Part shown: piece after piece, positions 56,555 to 64,000 of the stretch
Numbering within the stretch: the first letter of the stretch is position 1
Layout: every line of letters starts with the position of its first letter
Source of the DNA: Microcoleus sp. AS-A8
GTDB taxonomy: Bacteria > Cyanobacteriota > Cyanobacteriia > Cyanobacteriales > Coleofasciculaceae
Length of the DNA stretch: 64,000 nucleotides
Direction of reading: 5' to 3'
NCBI GenBank assembly: GCA_039962225.1
Contig: JAMPKV010000001.1
Coordinates: 682,001 to 746,000 of the forward strand
Notes under the pieces: model-generated
Databases searched by the model: none
Told to the model about the DNA's origin: nothing
Seen by the model: only the letters and a program-made list of their open reading frames with translations
Position numbers and translations under genes: made by a program

Positions 56555-56743
56555 TTAGCGCATTTGAGTTTTTTGAACACCGTCTCCGAGTTCACTGTTT
56601 TCATCCTGTTCCTCTTCTGCCGGAGGTCTGTTATACCGCCGATTTTTAGAGAAACGACCCGTATTTTTACGTTTACGAAACTTACGGGCGTAGGCTTGAT
56701 TCCGTTGCGCCTTTTCTTTCTTTTGGTTGCGGCGCTTTGCCAT
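56555..56743 (-). CDS. Small highly basic protein, 62 aa
   Basis: MAKRRNQKKEKAQRNQAYA opens a strongly Lys/Arg-rich first half, and the second half is acidic (PPAEEEQDENSE). Composition like a ribosome- or nucleic-acid-associated protein; it looks like a conserved cyanobacterial hypothetical, though I cannot name it. ATG 56743 is preceded on its strand by GAGGTAAAC, an acceptable ribosome-binding site. Convergent with argH. Confidence 0.65.
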   Translation of the reverse strand: MAKRRNQKKEKAQRNQAYARKFRKRKNTGRFSKNRRYNRPPAEEEQDENSELGDGVQKTQMR

Positions 56744-57170
56744 GTTTACCTCATTGATAAAAAAATATGCCTCGCAAACTCTTGCGAAAGATTCAGCTTG
56801 GCTTGTCTATCTTATCAGTGTTGCTCATCAGAAGGTGGCAGTCTGAAAACAGACAGCAAGAGGTGCTAAACAAGAGCCAGGTGCTATAACCAACTAGGAG
56901 TCTGAAGTTTAGCTGGATTGACCCGCCTCTCGAATATCATCCTTTCTGAACCATCGAGTCAAAGAAATCGCTGAGTCTAGCTGAGGCACTTCAGCCATTT
57001 TAACAAAAGCTAATCTACACACCCGAGCGATTTTCGAGTCAGGAGAGATGATCACTGGCGTCAAAAAACTGATTTTTCCGGGACTGCTGATACCGAACTG
57101 GTATCCGTAGAGACTATGATAACAGTCTGTAAGCAACCTATTCACGAGGCAAACATAGCCTTTTTTTGTA
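56744..57170. other. Intergenic, divergent promoters
   Basis: 427 bases between the small basic gene and the Nudix gene. Overlapping open frames on both strands lack credible starts. Nothing else recognised. Confidence 0.45.
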
Positions 57171-57626
57171 ATGCGTCGAACATGGCAATTTGTACAAACG
57201 GTATTGGGAATTATATTCCGCCATCCTGTCACAGGTACGAGTATCATCCCGATTTTGCCGAATGGGCAAATTGTGCTGATCAGGCGTCGCGACAATGGTA
57301 AATGGGGACTACCAGGAGGAATGGTGAACTGGGGTCAAGATTTACTAACCACCGTGAAGCGGGAGTTAGAAGAAGAGACGGGTTTAGAGTTGCTAAAGGT
57401 TCGTCGATTGGTTGGAATTTACTCTGCGCCTGAACGCGATCCCAGGATTCATTCAATATGTGTTGTAGTAGAAGCCGATGTTCAAGGAACAATGCAAGTC
57501 CAGGATACCTTAGAAATCAGTGACGTCAAAGCGTTTGACCGCTCAGCTATCCCCCTAGGTGAGCTTAGCCATGACCATGACCAACAGTTGCAGGATTACT
57601 TCGATGGCAAGACAACCTTCGCTTAA
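57171..57626 (+). CDS. Nudix hydrolase
   Basis: A 151-residue Nudix protein. The box begins GLPGGMVNWGQ (G50) and runs to RELEEETGL: Arg64, Glu65, Glu68, Glu69 and Gly71 are at consensus positions, but the first Glu of the box is Gln56. The three C-terminal glutamates that bind metal are intact, so activity is probable. Family members hydrolyse nucleoside diphosphate derivatives; substrate unknown. N-terminal 20 residues are hydrophobic-basic (TWQFVQTVLGIIFRHP). Alternative starts are not convincing. Confidence 0.85.
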   Translation: MRRTWQFVQTVLGIIFRHPVTGTSIIPILPNGQIVLIRRRDNGKWGLPGGMVNWGQDLLTTVKRELEEETGLELLKVRRLVGIYSAPERDPRIHSICVVVEADVQGTMQVQDTLEISDVKAFDRSAIPLGELSHDHDQQLQDYFDGKTTFA

Positions 57627-57763
57627 GCAGCTAGGGCAACCGGAAGAGACTGGCTGGAAAATTAAGAGCGTCTTGGTGTCTCAGTATTCCTGTGTCTCCT
57701 TCTCGCAGTCCTCAATCCTCTCTCTTGACCTGTCCAACTCTGAAATAAGACCCTAAGCTCAGG

Positions 57764-58603
57764 ATGAATCTACCCTTACGCAATTCTCGAATTAGGCTAC
57801 CCTTAGGGCAAGTTTTCTGGCGTGAAGTCGGTCGGGGACCGATACTGGTATTTCTCCATGGATCTTGGCACGATGGCAGTCAATGGCTACCGGTCATCGA
57901 TCAGTTAAGTGAGAATTACCATTGCTTTGCCCTTGACTTGTTAGGGTTTGGCGAATCTGAACGACCTAAACTCCACTACTCAATCCAGTTAGAAGTTGAG
58001 TGTTTGTTTCAGTATCTAGAGGCGCTACATCTACCAGAGGTATATTTAGTCGGTCACTCCCTGGGCGGCTGGATTGCGGCGAGTTATGCTCTGAAACATG
58101 TGGAAAATGTTAGCGGTCTCGTGTTAATAGCACCAGAAGGCGTTAAGACACCCAGGAAGCGTTTGGGTGAAGGGTGGACGAGGTGGTTGATTGGGCGTCC
58201 CCCGATCGCCTATCTCATCCTGCGCTGCCTCTATCCCCTGGCACGATTGATTGGGCGACACCAATCCATTGAGCGAGCGCTGAAATGGCGCAAACAGATA
58301 CTCAGTTCACCCACGGCTGGCAAGCTGTTATGCCAACGACGGAGAGCAGAAATTCAAGCGGAATTATTGCAAGAACAACTCGAATGGCTCAATGTGCCGA
58401 CGATGATTTTGCAAGGCGCAAAGGATGATCCAGATGCGATCGCGCAATCTCAAGTCTATGCCTCCCAAATCCCAAAAGCCCACCTGCAAATGGTTGAACC
58501 TGGGGAAAATGACTTACCCGAAGCCTTACCGGGTTTATTAGCGGGGCATATTCATGATTTTGTCCATCGGGTCGAAAGTTGGAAGGTTGAAGTTGAAGGG
58601 TGA
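57764..58603 (+). CDS. Alpha/beta-fold hydrolase
   Basis: A 279-residue protein with HGSWHDG (oxyanion region), DLLGFGES and nucleophile elbow GHSLGG (Ser99). The acid is likely the Asp of GAKDDP, but in the segment where the catalytic His normally occurs (family pattern GHDLPEA-like) this protein has GENDLPEALP; Asn replaces His. Other His residues follow at the very end. Activity is therefore uncertain. The last codons run into a GGTTGAAG-type heptamer stretch (KVEVEG), which may have altered the C-terminus. Convergent with coaX. Confidence 0.8.
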   Translation: MNLPLRNSRIRLPLGQVFWREVGRGPILVFLHGSWHDGSQWLPVIDQLSENYHCFALDLLGFGESERPKLHYSIQLEVECLFQYLEALHLPEVYLVGHSLGGWIAASYALKHVENVSGLVLIAPEGVKTPRKRLGEGWTRWLIGRPPIAYLILRCLYPLARLIGRHQSIERALKWRKQILSSPTAGKLLCQRRRAEIQAELLQEQLEWLNVPTMILQGAKDDPDAIAQSQVYASQIPKAHLQMVEPGENDLPEALPGLLAGHIHDFVHRVESWKVEVEG

Positions 58604-58616
58604 ATTGCCTAACTGC

Positions 58617-59417
58617 CTAACTTGCAATTTTCAACCTCAGTGACCGAATTCCCCAAAAAATTAAGTGTGAATTCCAGATGAGCTGACGTGCTATTTCGGG
58701 ATACTGGGATTGGAGATAGGTCAGAAGTACAGGTGAGTCGCCGCCCGTGAGAACGATTTGACTCGTGGGAAACTGAGATTGCCAGTCTTCTATAAAGTCC
58801 CGCATTCCTGCCAGTACGGTGTAAATTACACCACTCTCAATCGCCGACGCTGTCTGCATCGCCCAACGGGGTGGTAGCTGGGTGGGGAGTTGGGTCGTTG
58901 GCAGGGCGGCTGTGCCTCGTGTCAGAGACTTTAACTGTAACCCTAGCCCCGGTAAAATGGCTCCCCCTATTAACTGAGAGTGAGCATCCGCACCCGTTAA
59001 TGTCAGTGCCGTACCTGCATCAATCACAAGCACCGGATAACCAAACGTCTCACCCGCACCCAACAACGCGAGGGCACGGTCAATTCCCAAGGTAGGATAA
59101 ACTCCCAAAAGCGGTACTTGGGCTAGGGTAATCACTTTTACCGCCGGGTAGGTTTGCCAAAGAGTTGTTTGGCTGGGGACTACCGAAGCGACATAAAGAG
59201 GTAAAAGGCTTGTCGTGTTCGATAAGTGTAGAGAAATTAATTGAGGTGGCAAGATGGCTGCTGGCAAAATGCCGGACGCCCAACGCTGAATGAGTTGCTC
59301 AACGGCTGACGCGGGTAAATGGCTACTATCCCAGGCTTCTTGAAGGGTGGTACCTACAAACCAAGCCCAGTGTAAGCGGGAATTTCCGATCATTAACGCC
59401 AGCCAGCTTTCGTTCAC
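58617..59417 (-). CDS. coaX: Type III pantothenate kinase
   Basis: A 266-residue ASKHA-fold kinase: MIGNSRLHWAW (phosphate-1 loop), TLGIDRALALLGA, VIDAGTALTLTGAD and GGAILPGLGLQLKSL. Glu of the ligand site is in the SAIESG region. It phosphorylates pantothenate, the first step of CoA synthesis, and does not need feedback control by CoA as type I does. Stop codons of coaX and the hydrolase gene are about 15 bp apart, convergent. Upstream gene on the same strand is the CBS protein (8 bp), so they are probably one transcript. Confidence 0.95.
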   Translation of the reverse strand: MNESWLALMIGNSRLHWAWFVGTTLQEAWDSSHLPASAVEQLIQRWASGILPAAILPPQLISLHLSNTTSLLPLYVASVVPSQTTLWQTYPAVKVITLAQVPLLGVYPTLGIDRALALLGAGETFGYPVLVIDAGTALTLTGADAHSQLIGGAILPGLGLQLKSLTRGTAALPTTQLPTQLPPRWAMQTASAIESGVIYTVLAGMRDFIEDWQSQFPTSQIVLTGGDSPVLLTYLQSQYPEIARQLIWNSHLIFWGIRSLRLKIAS

Positions 59418-59425
59418 GAGATTCT

Positions 59426-60445
59426 CTATTCAGCCTGTGGGTTCAATTGAGCTGGAAGGTAGGGTATGTGTTGCTCTAATGCAGCTTTGTGACTTTGCAA
59501 GAGTTCGGCTTTTTCCACTTCTAACTGCTCGATCGTCCGTTGTAATACTTCGATCACACCATACATTTCCACAGGATCGAACACTCGCATCAGGTTGGTT
59601 TGAGTAATGATTCCCAGTGCTCTTCCCAAATCCCAAGACACCACCAATCGTCTGACACGTCGTCGTTGCATCTCCTGATGAGCTTTCCATAACGTATCGT
59701 GTGGGTGGAGCAGAAATAGCGGTGTACTCATCACGGTTTGAGCTAACGTCTGGGCTAAATTCAGCCTTAGGGTTTGGAATTGCACAATATCTCGCTCTGT
59801 CACAATCCCTAGCGGAAAAAAGCCTCCATAGCCATTTTCTTGTGTAATCACAACACAACTGACTCGTTGCTCTGTCATCAGTCGGGCTAAATTTAATACG
59901 GAAGTTGTTGCCGGAGCATGAATCATCTGAGTCGTCATCACCTCTGACACACGCCGCAACTTCAGCAGGTTGGCGGGTCGAAGGATACGACGAATGCTTT
60001 CTTGTGAGACAATGCCAACCAGTTGATTTTGATCGCCCACAATCACCAGATGGCGAACCCGATTCCGACGAAATAGGAATATGGCAGCAAAGACATCCTG
60101 AAAATTCGACTCAGGCATAGTTAGCACTGGCTGGGACATCACCTCAGAAATTTTTATCCCCTCGAAGGGTATGCCATCAGCCGTGAGCCACACGATATCC
60201 CGTTCTGTAAAGATTCCCAGTAGCTGGCTGCCCTCCATGACTAACACACAGCTAGAGTGCGTCCCATAGCGGGGGATTGATTCTAAGGGGGTATTGACCT
60301 CACTCAGCGAACAACAACTCCCTCGGACCTGACTCATTAATGCGAGCACGTCTAACAGTAAGGTGTCAGGTGTAACTATCAGGGGGTTACGATCAATGGC
60401 TTCCTCTAGAACGGGTGAATAAATCAGCGGATCGTCAGGTTGCAT
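59426..60445 (-). CDS. Four-CBS-domain protein with C-terminal coiled coil
   Basis: A 339-residue protein with two CBS pairs (about 8-155 and 160-300): repeated ...LGIFTERDIVW, LVGIVSQESIRR, LGIVTERDIVQF and LGIITQTNLMRV. After 305 comes a coiled coil (VLQRTIEQLEVEKAELLQS). This is the N-terminal module of many cyanobacterial hybrid kinases, where a PAS/kinase follows; here it ends alone. CBS pairs bind adenine nucleotides; the target is unknown. Lies 8 bp upstream of coaX in the same direction. Confidence 0.85.
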   Translation of the reverse strand: MQPDDPLIYSPVLEEAIDRNPLIVTPDTLLLDVLALMSQVRGSCCSLSEVNTPLESIPRYGTHSSCVLVMEGSQLLGIFTERDIVWLTADGIPFEGIKISEVMSQPVLTMPESNFQDVFAAIFLFRRNRVRHLVIVGDQNQLVGIVSQESIRRILRPANLLKLRRVSEVMTTQMIHAPATTSVLNLARLMTEQRVSCVVITQENGYGGFFPLGIVTERDIVQFQTLRLNLAQTLAQTVMSTPLFLLHPHDTLWKAHQEMQRRRVRRLVVSWDLGRALGIITQTNLMRVFDPVEMYGVIEVLQRTIEQLEVEKAELLQSHKAALEQHIPYLPAQLNPQAE

Positions 60446-60543
60446 GGTTAATCGATAGGGGTGCAGGCACTCTTAAAACGTCGATCAATGGTCAAAGCTG
60501 TGGAAATTTCAAGGCGACCAACCTAACCTAGACCCTGGTTACA

Positions 60544-60616
60544 GCAGAAGGCAGAAGGCAAAAGGCAGAAGGCAAAAGGCAGAAGACAAAAGGCAGAAGG
60601 CAAAAGGCAGAAGGCA
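60544..60616 (+). repeat. GGCAGAA/GGCAAAA heptamer array
   Basis: About ten alternating GGCAGAA and GGCAAAA units with one AGACAAA variant. The translated frame ([10 protein letters not shown]) is a repeat artefact. Confidence 0.85.
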
Positions 60617-60654
60617 CCTGAGCTCATACGACGAGGCTTTTATGTTTATTAGTA

Positions 60655-60710
60655 CTACGTGGTTGTTTGAGCCGTTAAAGAAAGTTCTAACCTTTATGGC
60701 GACAGCTATA
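60655..60710 (-). repeat. Dispersed repeat copy B
   Basis: Inverted, diverged copy of 52025-52079: from GCTATAT... on the minus strand through CATAAAGGTTAG to CAAACAACCACGTA, then GTACTAATAAAC. It shows the uninterrupted form of the site that carries an insert at 52079-52192. Confidence 0.7.
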
Positions 60711-61099
60711 TATCCAGTTTTCTCCACAGAGGTTACATGGGGACTTTGCAATCGCCCCTAGAAACTATACACATTACACCATTCACCACTGACGACCGGT
60801 TAAGACGGGTTGGTTGTCATAAGTATTTTTACTCAGTTACCATACAAAGAGTAACCGTTGAACAGACTGCCTCCCCTACAAAACGGTGTAAAACATCCCA
60901 GCCTAACCAAGGGTCTATGCTCAAAATCAGAGAAATTGATAGTTAAAAACGAAAAAACTGATGCCCCTACGTTTCAAACTTCTTAGCATCACTATCATTT
61001 TTTCTAATTTAGCCTGACGAGTTAGTTGTGTAAAAATAAAGACAAAATAAAAAGTTTTTTAAAAAAGCAGTAAAAAGTAGTTGATTTAGGAGTCATTAA

Positions 61100-62818
61100 A
61101 TGGTATTGCTGACCGACAAAACCCAAAAAAGATTAACGATGCAAACGGGCGAAATTGCCCCCGATACAACCACGATTCGCTCTTTGGACTGGGATCGCGA
61201 TCGCTTCGATATCGAATTCGGCCTCCAAAACGGCACGACATATAACTCGTTTTTGATTCGAGGTGAGAAAACGGCTTTAGTAGACACCTCCCATGAAAAG
61301 TTCCGTCAACTGTATTTAGACACCCTTAAAGGACAGATTAATCCCGCTGAAATTGATTACCTCATTATTAGCCATACCGAGCCAGACCACAGTGGTTTAG
61401 TCAAAGATGTCCTCCAGTTAGCGCCTCAAGTAACAGTAGTAGGGTCAAAGGTAGCCATTCAGTTCCTCGAAGATTTTGTGCATCAACCCTTTGAGCGGCT
61501 GGTTGTTAAAAATGGCGACAAGCTAGATTTGGGCAAAGGACATGTGTTGGAATTTGTCAATGCCCCTAACCTGCACTGGCCTGACACTATTTTCAGTTAC
61601 GATGCGGGGACGCAGGTGATGTTTACTTGCGACGCCTTCGGCCTGCACTACTGTTCAGACAGCACGTTTGACGAAGATTTAAGGGCGATTGAACCGGATT
61701 ATCGCTTTTACTACGACTGTTTAATGGCTCCCAATGCGCGTTCTGTGCTGTCTGCCCTCAAGCGGATGGATCAGTTGGGAGAGGTGACGATAGTCGCGAA
61801 TGGTCACGGCCCCTTGCTGCGTCATAATGTGACAGAACTGGTCGGTCGCTATCGCAAGTGGAGTCAAGCCCAAGCCAAGGCAGAGACATCGGTGGTGGTG
61901 TTTTATGTCTCCGATTATGGGTATAGCGATCGCCTGTCTCAAGCCGTTGCTAGAGGGATTACCAAAACGGGCGTTGGCGTGGAAATGATCGACCTAAAAA
62001 CCGCCGATCCCCAAGAAGTACAGGAAATGGTGGGGCGTGCGGCAGGAATGGCAATTGGAATGCCCCCAGCCTCCAGTAAAATTGCGGCGGCGGCTGTAGG
62101 CACAGTTCTGGCGGCAGCGAAGTCCAAGCAAGTGGTTGGCATATTCGAGTCCTACGGGGGAGATGACGAACCGATCGATCCCTTACTCAATCAATTCAGA
62201 AATCTGGGACTGAAACAAGCCTTTCCCGCCATTCGAGTGAAGGATACACCCACAGAAGCAACGTACCAACTTTGTGAAGAAGCGGGTACAGATATGGGGC
62301 AAATGTTAACCCGCGATCGCGACATCAAGCAACGGAAAGCCCTTGATAGTGACCTTGATAAAGCCTTGGGACGGATTAGCGGTGGACTGTACATTATTAC
62401 AGCCACCAAGGGTGATATTAAGGGGGCAATGTTGGCATCCTGGGTATCACAGGCTAGCTTCCAACCCTTGGGTTTAACCATTGCCGTGGCTAAAGATCGG
62501 GCGATTGAGTCCTTGATGCATGTCGGCGATCGCTTCGTCCTCAATGTGTTAGAAGAAGGCAACTACCAAGGCTTAATGAAGCACTTCCTCAAGCGCTTCC
62601 CACCGGGTGCCGATCGCTTTGCTGGAGTGAAAACTCAAGCGGCTGAAAACGGTTCCCCCATTCTGACAGATGCCCTTGCCTATATGGAGTGTCATGTTGT
62701 CAGCCGCATGGAACTCACCGACCATTGGATTGTGTACGCCACCGTTGATAATGGTCGCGTTTCCAAACCCGATGCCCTAACTGCGGTTCACCATCGTAAG
62801 GTTGGGAACTACTATTAA
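61100..62818 (+). CDS. flv3: Flavodiiron protein, Flv3-type
   Basis: A 572-residue class C flavodiiron protein: metallo-beta-lactamase-like domain (about 25-255) with canonical ligands H92, E94, D96, H97 (SHTEPDHSG), His of LHWPD, Asp of FTCDAFG and His of ANGHGP; flavodoxin domain (about 260-405; VVFYVSDYGYSD); NAD(P)H:flavin-reductase-like domain (about 425-572). Flv1/Flv3 reduce O2 to water as an electron outlet behind photosystem I. The full canonical site argues for Flv3 (or Flv4) rather than Flv1/Flv2. No flv1 partner lies nearby. AGGAG is 8 nt before the ATG. Confidence 0.85.
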   Translation: MVLLTDKTQKRLTMQTGEIAPDTTTIRSLDWDRDRFDIEFGLQNGTTYNSFLIRGEKTALVDTSHEKFRQLYLDTLKGQINPAEIDYLIISHTEPDHSGLVKDVLQLAPQVTVVGSKVAIQFLEDFVHQPFERLVVKNGDKLDLGKGHVLEFVNAPNLHWPDTIFSYDAGTQVMFTCDAFGLHYCSDSTFDEDLRAIEPDYRFYYDCLMAPNARSVLSALKRMDQLGEVTIVANGHGPLLRHNVTELVGRYRKWSQAQAKAETSVVVFYVSDYGYSDRLSQAVARGITKTGVGVEMIDLKTADPQEVQEMVGRAAGMAIGMPPASSKIAAAAVGTVLAAAKSKQVVGIFESYGGDDEPIDPLLNQFRNLGLKQAFPAIRVKDTPTEATYQLCEEAGTDMGQMLTRDRDIKQRKALDSDLDKALGRISGGLYIITATKGDIKGAMLASWVSQASFQPLGLTIAVAKDRAIESLMHVGDRFVLNVLEEGNYQGLMKHFLKRFPPGADRFAGVKTQAAENGSPILTDALAYMECHVVSRMELTDHWIVYATVDNGRVSKPDALTAVHHRKVGNYY

Positions 62819-62826
62819 AGCTATCA

Positions 62827-62851
62827 GTAGGGTGGGCAAGGCTCACCCTAC
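62827..62851 (+). terminator. Hairpin after flv3
   Basis: GTAGGGTG (62827-62834) and CACCCTAC (62844-62851) pair exactly around a 9-nt loop, 8 bp after the stop. No T run; it resembles a widespread palindromic repeat of cyanobacteria. Confidence 0.5.
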
Positions 62852-62877
62852 AACTGCCTACAGGGCAAGGTTAAAGG

Positions 62878-63240
62878 ATGTCAGAAAAACCAGACGAACT
62901 GGCGATAACTTTATCGTCGTCACCCAACCTTTCTAATCAGAAGCCTCGAAATTCTCCTCAAACGATTTCATTTGTTGAGGAACGTTTAGCAAGATCAGAT
63001 TCGCCTAACGAAGCTTTAGACTGGGCTAGAGTGCGCGAGGTAATCCTTCGCCAAAATGAGGAGGTTAAGGAGGAAAATCACCGACGTTTTCTGGAAACCA
63101 GCCGATTAATTTATGGGCTAGCCTTTGCGGGGATAAGTTTTTTAGTCGGGATAGTCCTGTGGATTTGTCATTATGACAATTCAGTTTATTTAATTGTTGC
63201 AGGGCTGATTCCATTGATGCTATTCAAAAAACCTAATTAG
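62878..63240 (+). CDS. Conserved hypothetical membrane protein, 120 aa
   Basis: First 60 residues are soluble and acidic/charged (SFVEERLARSD, WARVREVILRQNEEVKEENH), followed by two membrane helices (about 75-95 and 100-116) and a short basic end. No recognised family. It follows the flavodiiron gene by 59 bp and the hairpin, so may be separately expressed. AAGGTTAAAGG precedes the ATG. Confidence 0.65.
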   Translation: MSEKPDELAITLSSSPNLSNQKPRNSPQTISFVEERLARSDSPNEALDWARVREVILRQNEEVKEENHRRFLETSRLIYGLAFAGISFLVGIVLWICHYDNSVYLIVAGLIPLMLFKKPN

Positions 63241-63284
63241 GTGTTGAGGTAAACTCCTCAATACTCTGGGAAAAGGAGAGTTGT

Positions 63285-63400
63285 TAACGCAGAGGGACGC
63301 GGAGGAAGGGATGCAGAGAATGTGCGATCGAGGCAGATTATTGGAATTATCAAACCCCCTCAACGCCCCTCAGCGTTTACCTCTGCGACCCTCTGCGTTA
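63285..63400. repeat. Inverted repeat overlapping exoprotein 5' end
   Basis: TAACGCAGAGGG... (63285-63306) and its inverse (63377-63400, ...CCCTCTGCGTTA) differ at a few positions. The right arm lies inside the exoprotein reading frame. Confidence 0.7.
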
Positions 63401-64000
63401 AAAAAACAAGATAGGAGGATTGCCGGTGCGATCGCGCTGATGGGAGGTTGTGCGATCGCGTTTTCTGGAAATCGTACCTTAGCTCAGAGCAATATCGTTC
63501 CCGATAACACCTTGGGTGGTGAAAGTTCCTTTGTTGTACCCAACTTTAACGGTTTGCCTGTGGAAGCGATCGCAGGCGGGACAGCAAGAGGTCAAAATCT
63601 CTTCCACTCTTTTGTTGAGTTTAACGTTAGCGCGGATAGAGGAGCTTATTTCTTCAGTCCTAACGCGGACATTCAGAATATTTTGGCGCGGGTGACGGGT
63701 AATAATCCATCACGAATTCTGGGTACGATTGGAACCTTTGGCAATTCGACGCCCAACCTATTTTTGATTAATCCTAACGGCATTTCCTTTGGGGAGAAGG
63801 CCAGCTTGGATGTGGGGGGTTCTTTCGTGGCAACGACAGCAAATGCAATTCGCCTTGGTAATACTGGGTTATTCAGTGCGTCAGAACCTCAAACCAGCAA
63901 TTTACTCGCAATCAACCCCAATGCTTTTTTTTATAATCAACTCTCTAATCAGGGGCAAATTGTCAACCGCTCTACGGCAACAACAACGGTGTTAGGTACT
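63311..64000 (+). CDS. Two-partner-secretion filamentous haemagglutinin-type exoprotein, 5' part only
   Basis: An open frame without stop runs from ATG 63311 to the window end (230 codons). After a 58-residue N-terminus ending in a signal-peptide-like core (GAIALMGGCAIAFSGNRTLAQ, split here) comes the TPS domain: SNIVPDNTLGGESS, LFHSFVEFNV, FFSPNADIQNIL ARV, NPSRILGTIG, LFLINPNGISFG. Such proteins are secreted by a TpsB partner and act in adhesion, contact inhibition or enzyme export. The start is uncertain: AGGAGG at 63413-63418 precedes no good in-frame start except ATG 63440, and the codons before it are from the inverted repeat. Confidence 0.8.
   Translation, partial: MQRMCDRGRLLELSNPLNAPQRLPLRPSALKKQDRRIAGAIALMGGCAIAFSGNRTLAQSNIVPDNTLGGESSFVVPNFNGLPVEAIAGGTARGQNLFHSFVEFNVSADRGAYFFSPNADIQNILARVTGNNPSRILGTIGTFGNSTPNLFLINPNGISFGEKASLDVGGSFVATTANAIRLGNTGLFSASEPQTSNLLAINPNAFFYNQLSNQGQIVNRSTATTTVLGT

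Larger units (their letters stand above)
60446..61099. other. Repeat-containing intergenic region
   Basis: 654 bases with no supported gene. It carries GGCAGAA heptamers (60544-60616), the dispersed repeat copy B (60655-60710) and an AT-rich leader with AGGAGTCATTAAATG before the flavodiiron gene. Confidence 0.6.

Noticed and set aside
56909-57295. 128-aa minus frame
   Set aside because: Overlaps the Nudix N-terminus, and composition is not protein-like.
60539-60751. 70-aa minus frame rich in CLLPFAF
   Set aside because: Translation of the GGCAGAA/GGCAAAA array.

Overview
This window is cyanobacterial. The evidence is the divergent photosystem II pair psbH/psbN, a flavodiiron protein with the cyanobacterial three-domain layout, a CPP1-like protein, a UbiD decarboxylase of the kind used for plastoquinone, frequent GCGATCGC (HIP1) octamers in and between genes, and heptamer repeats (GGCAGAA, GATTTGG types) typical of filamentous cyanobacteria. 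My guess, at low confidence, is a large-genome filamentous form of the Coleofasciculus/Microcoleus kind. I saw no rRNA, tRNA, CRISPR array, prophage or intact insertion sequence.

Layout. 1-6.5 kb: 5' part of an ADP-forming acyl-CoA synthetase, a small conserved gene, a gamma-glutamylcyclotransferase-like gene followed by a class V aminotransferase/cysteine desulfurase-like gene, and a YidD-like gene. 6.7-13.5 kb: two sensor kinases on the + strand, one very large, sharing an upstream motif and a related PAS domain. 13.7-17.1 kb: a broken HAF-repeat gene and a TPR-WD40 protein. 18-25 kb: an SDR, an Arg-rich microprotein candidate, two tandem bestrophin-like channels, UbiD, and a NYN nuclease-like protein with a zinc ribbon. 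25.4-27.7 kb: ExbB, ExbD and a convergent proline-rich TonB-like protein. 28-32.4 kb: SDR, CPP1-like, OmpR-type regulator, TatA, psbH and psbN. 32.5-46 kb: mostly minus-strand genes for GH38 alpha-mannosidase, DprA, a DUF218 protein, an SDR/DUF2301/SAM-hydrolase cluster, patatin and RfbF. 47-51.5 kb: a 53-aa helical protein, DUF1361, gluconokinase, a decayed baeRF-like pseudogene and mraY. 51.5-53 kb: a gene-free, repeat-rich stretch. 53-64 kb: GAF-PP2C phosphatase, a small membrane protein, argH, a small basic protein, Nudix, alpha/beta hydrolase, type III pantothenate kinase, CBS protein, flavodiiron protein, and the start of a two-partner-secretion exoprotein cut by the window end.

Most genes are housekeeping or regulatory and stand singly or in runs of two or three, as is normal for cyanobacteria. 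No island of linked genes forms an obvious new defence or biosynthetic system. The best leads are the zinc-ribbon/NYN/C-terminal-domain fusion (23832-25199), the kinase whose ethylene-binding-like domain keeps only its first helix (6772-11520), the unlisted microprotein candidate (19839-19922), the structured mraY leader, the nested repeats at 52 kb with a sister copy at 60.7 kb, and two pseudogenes.
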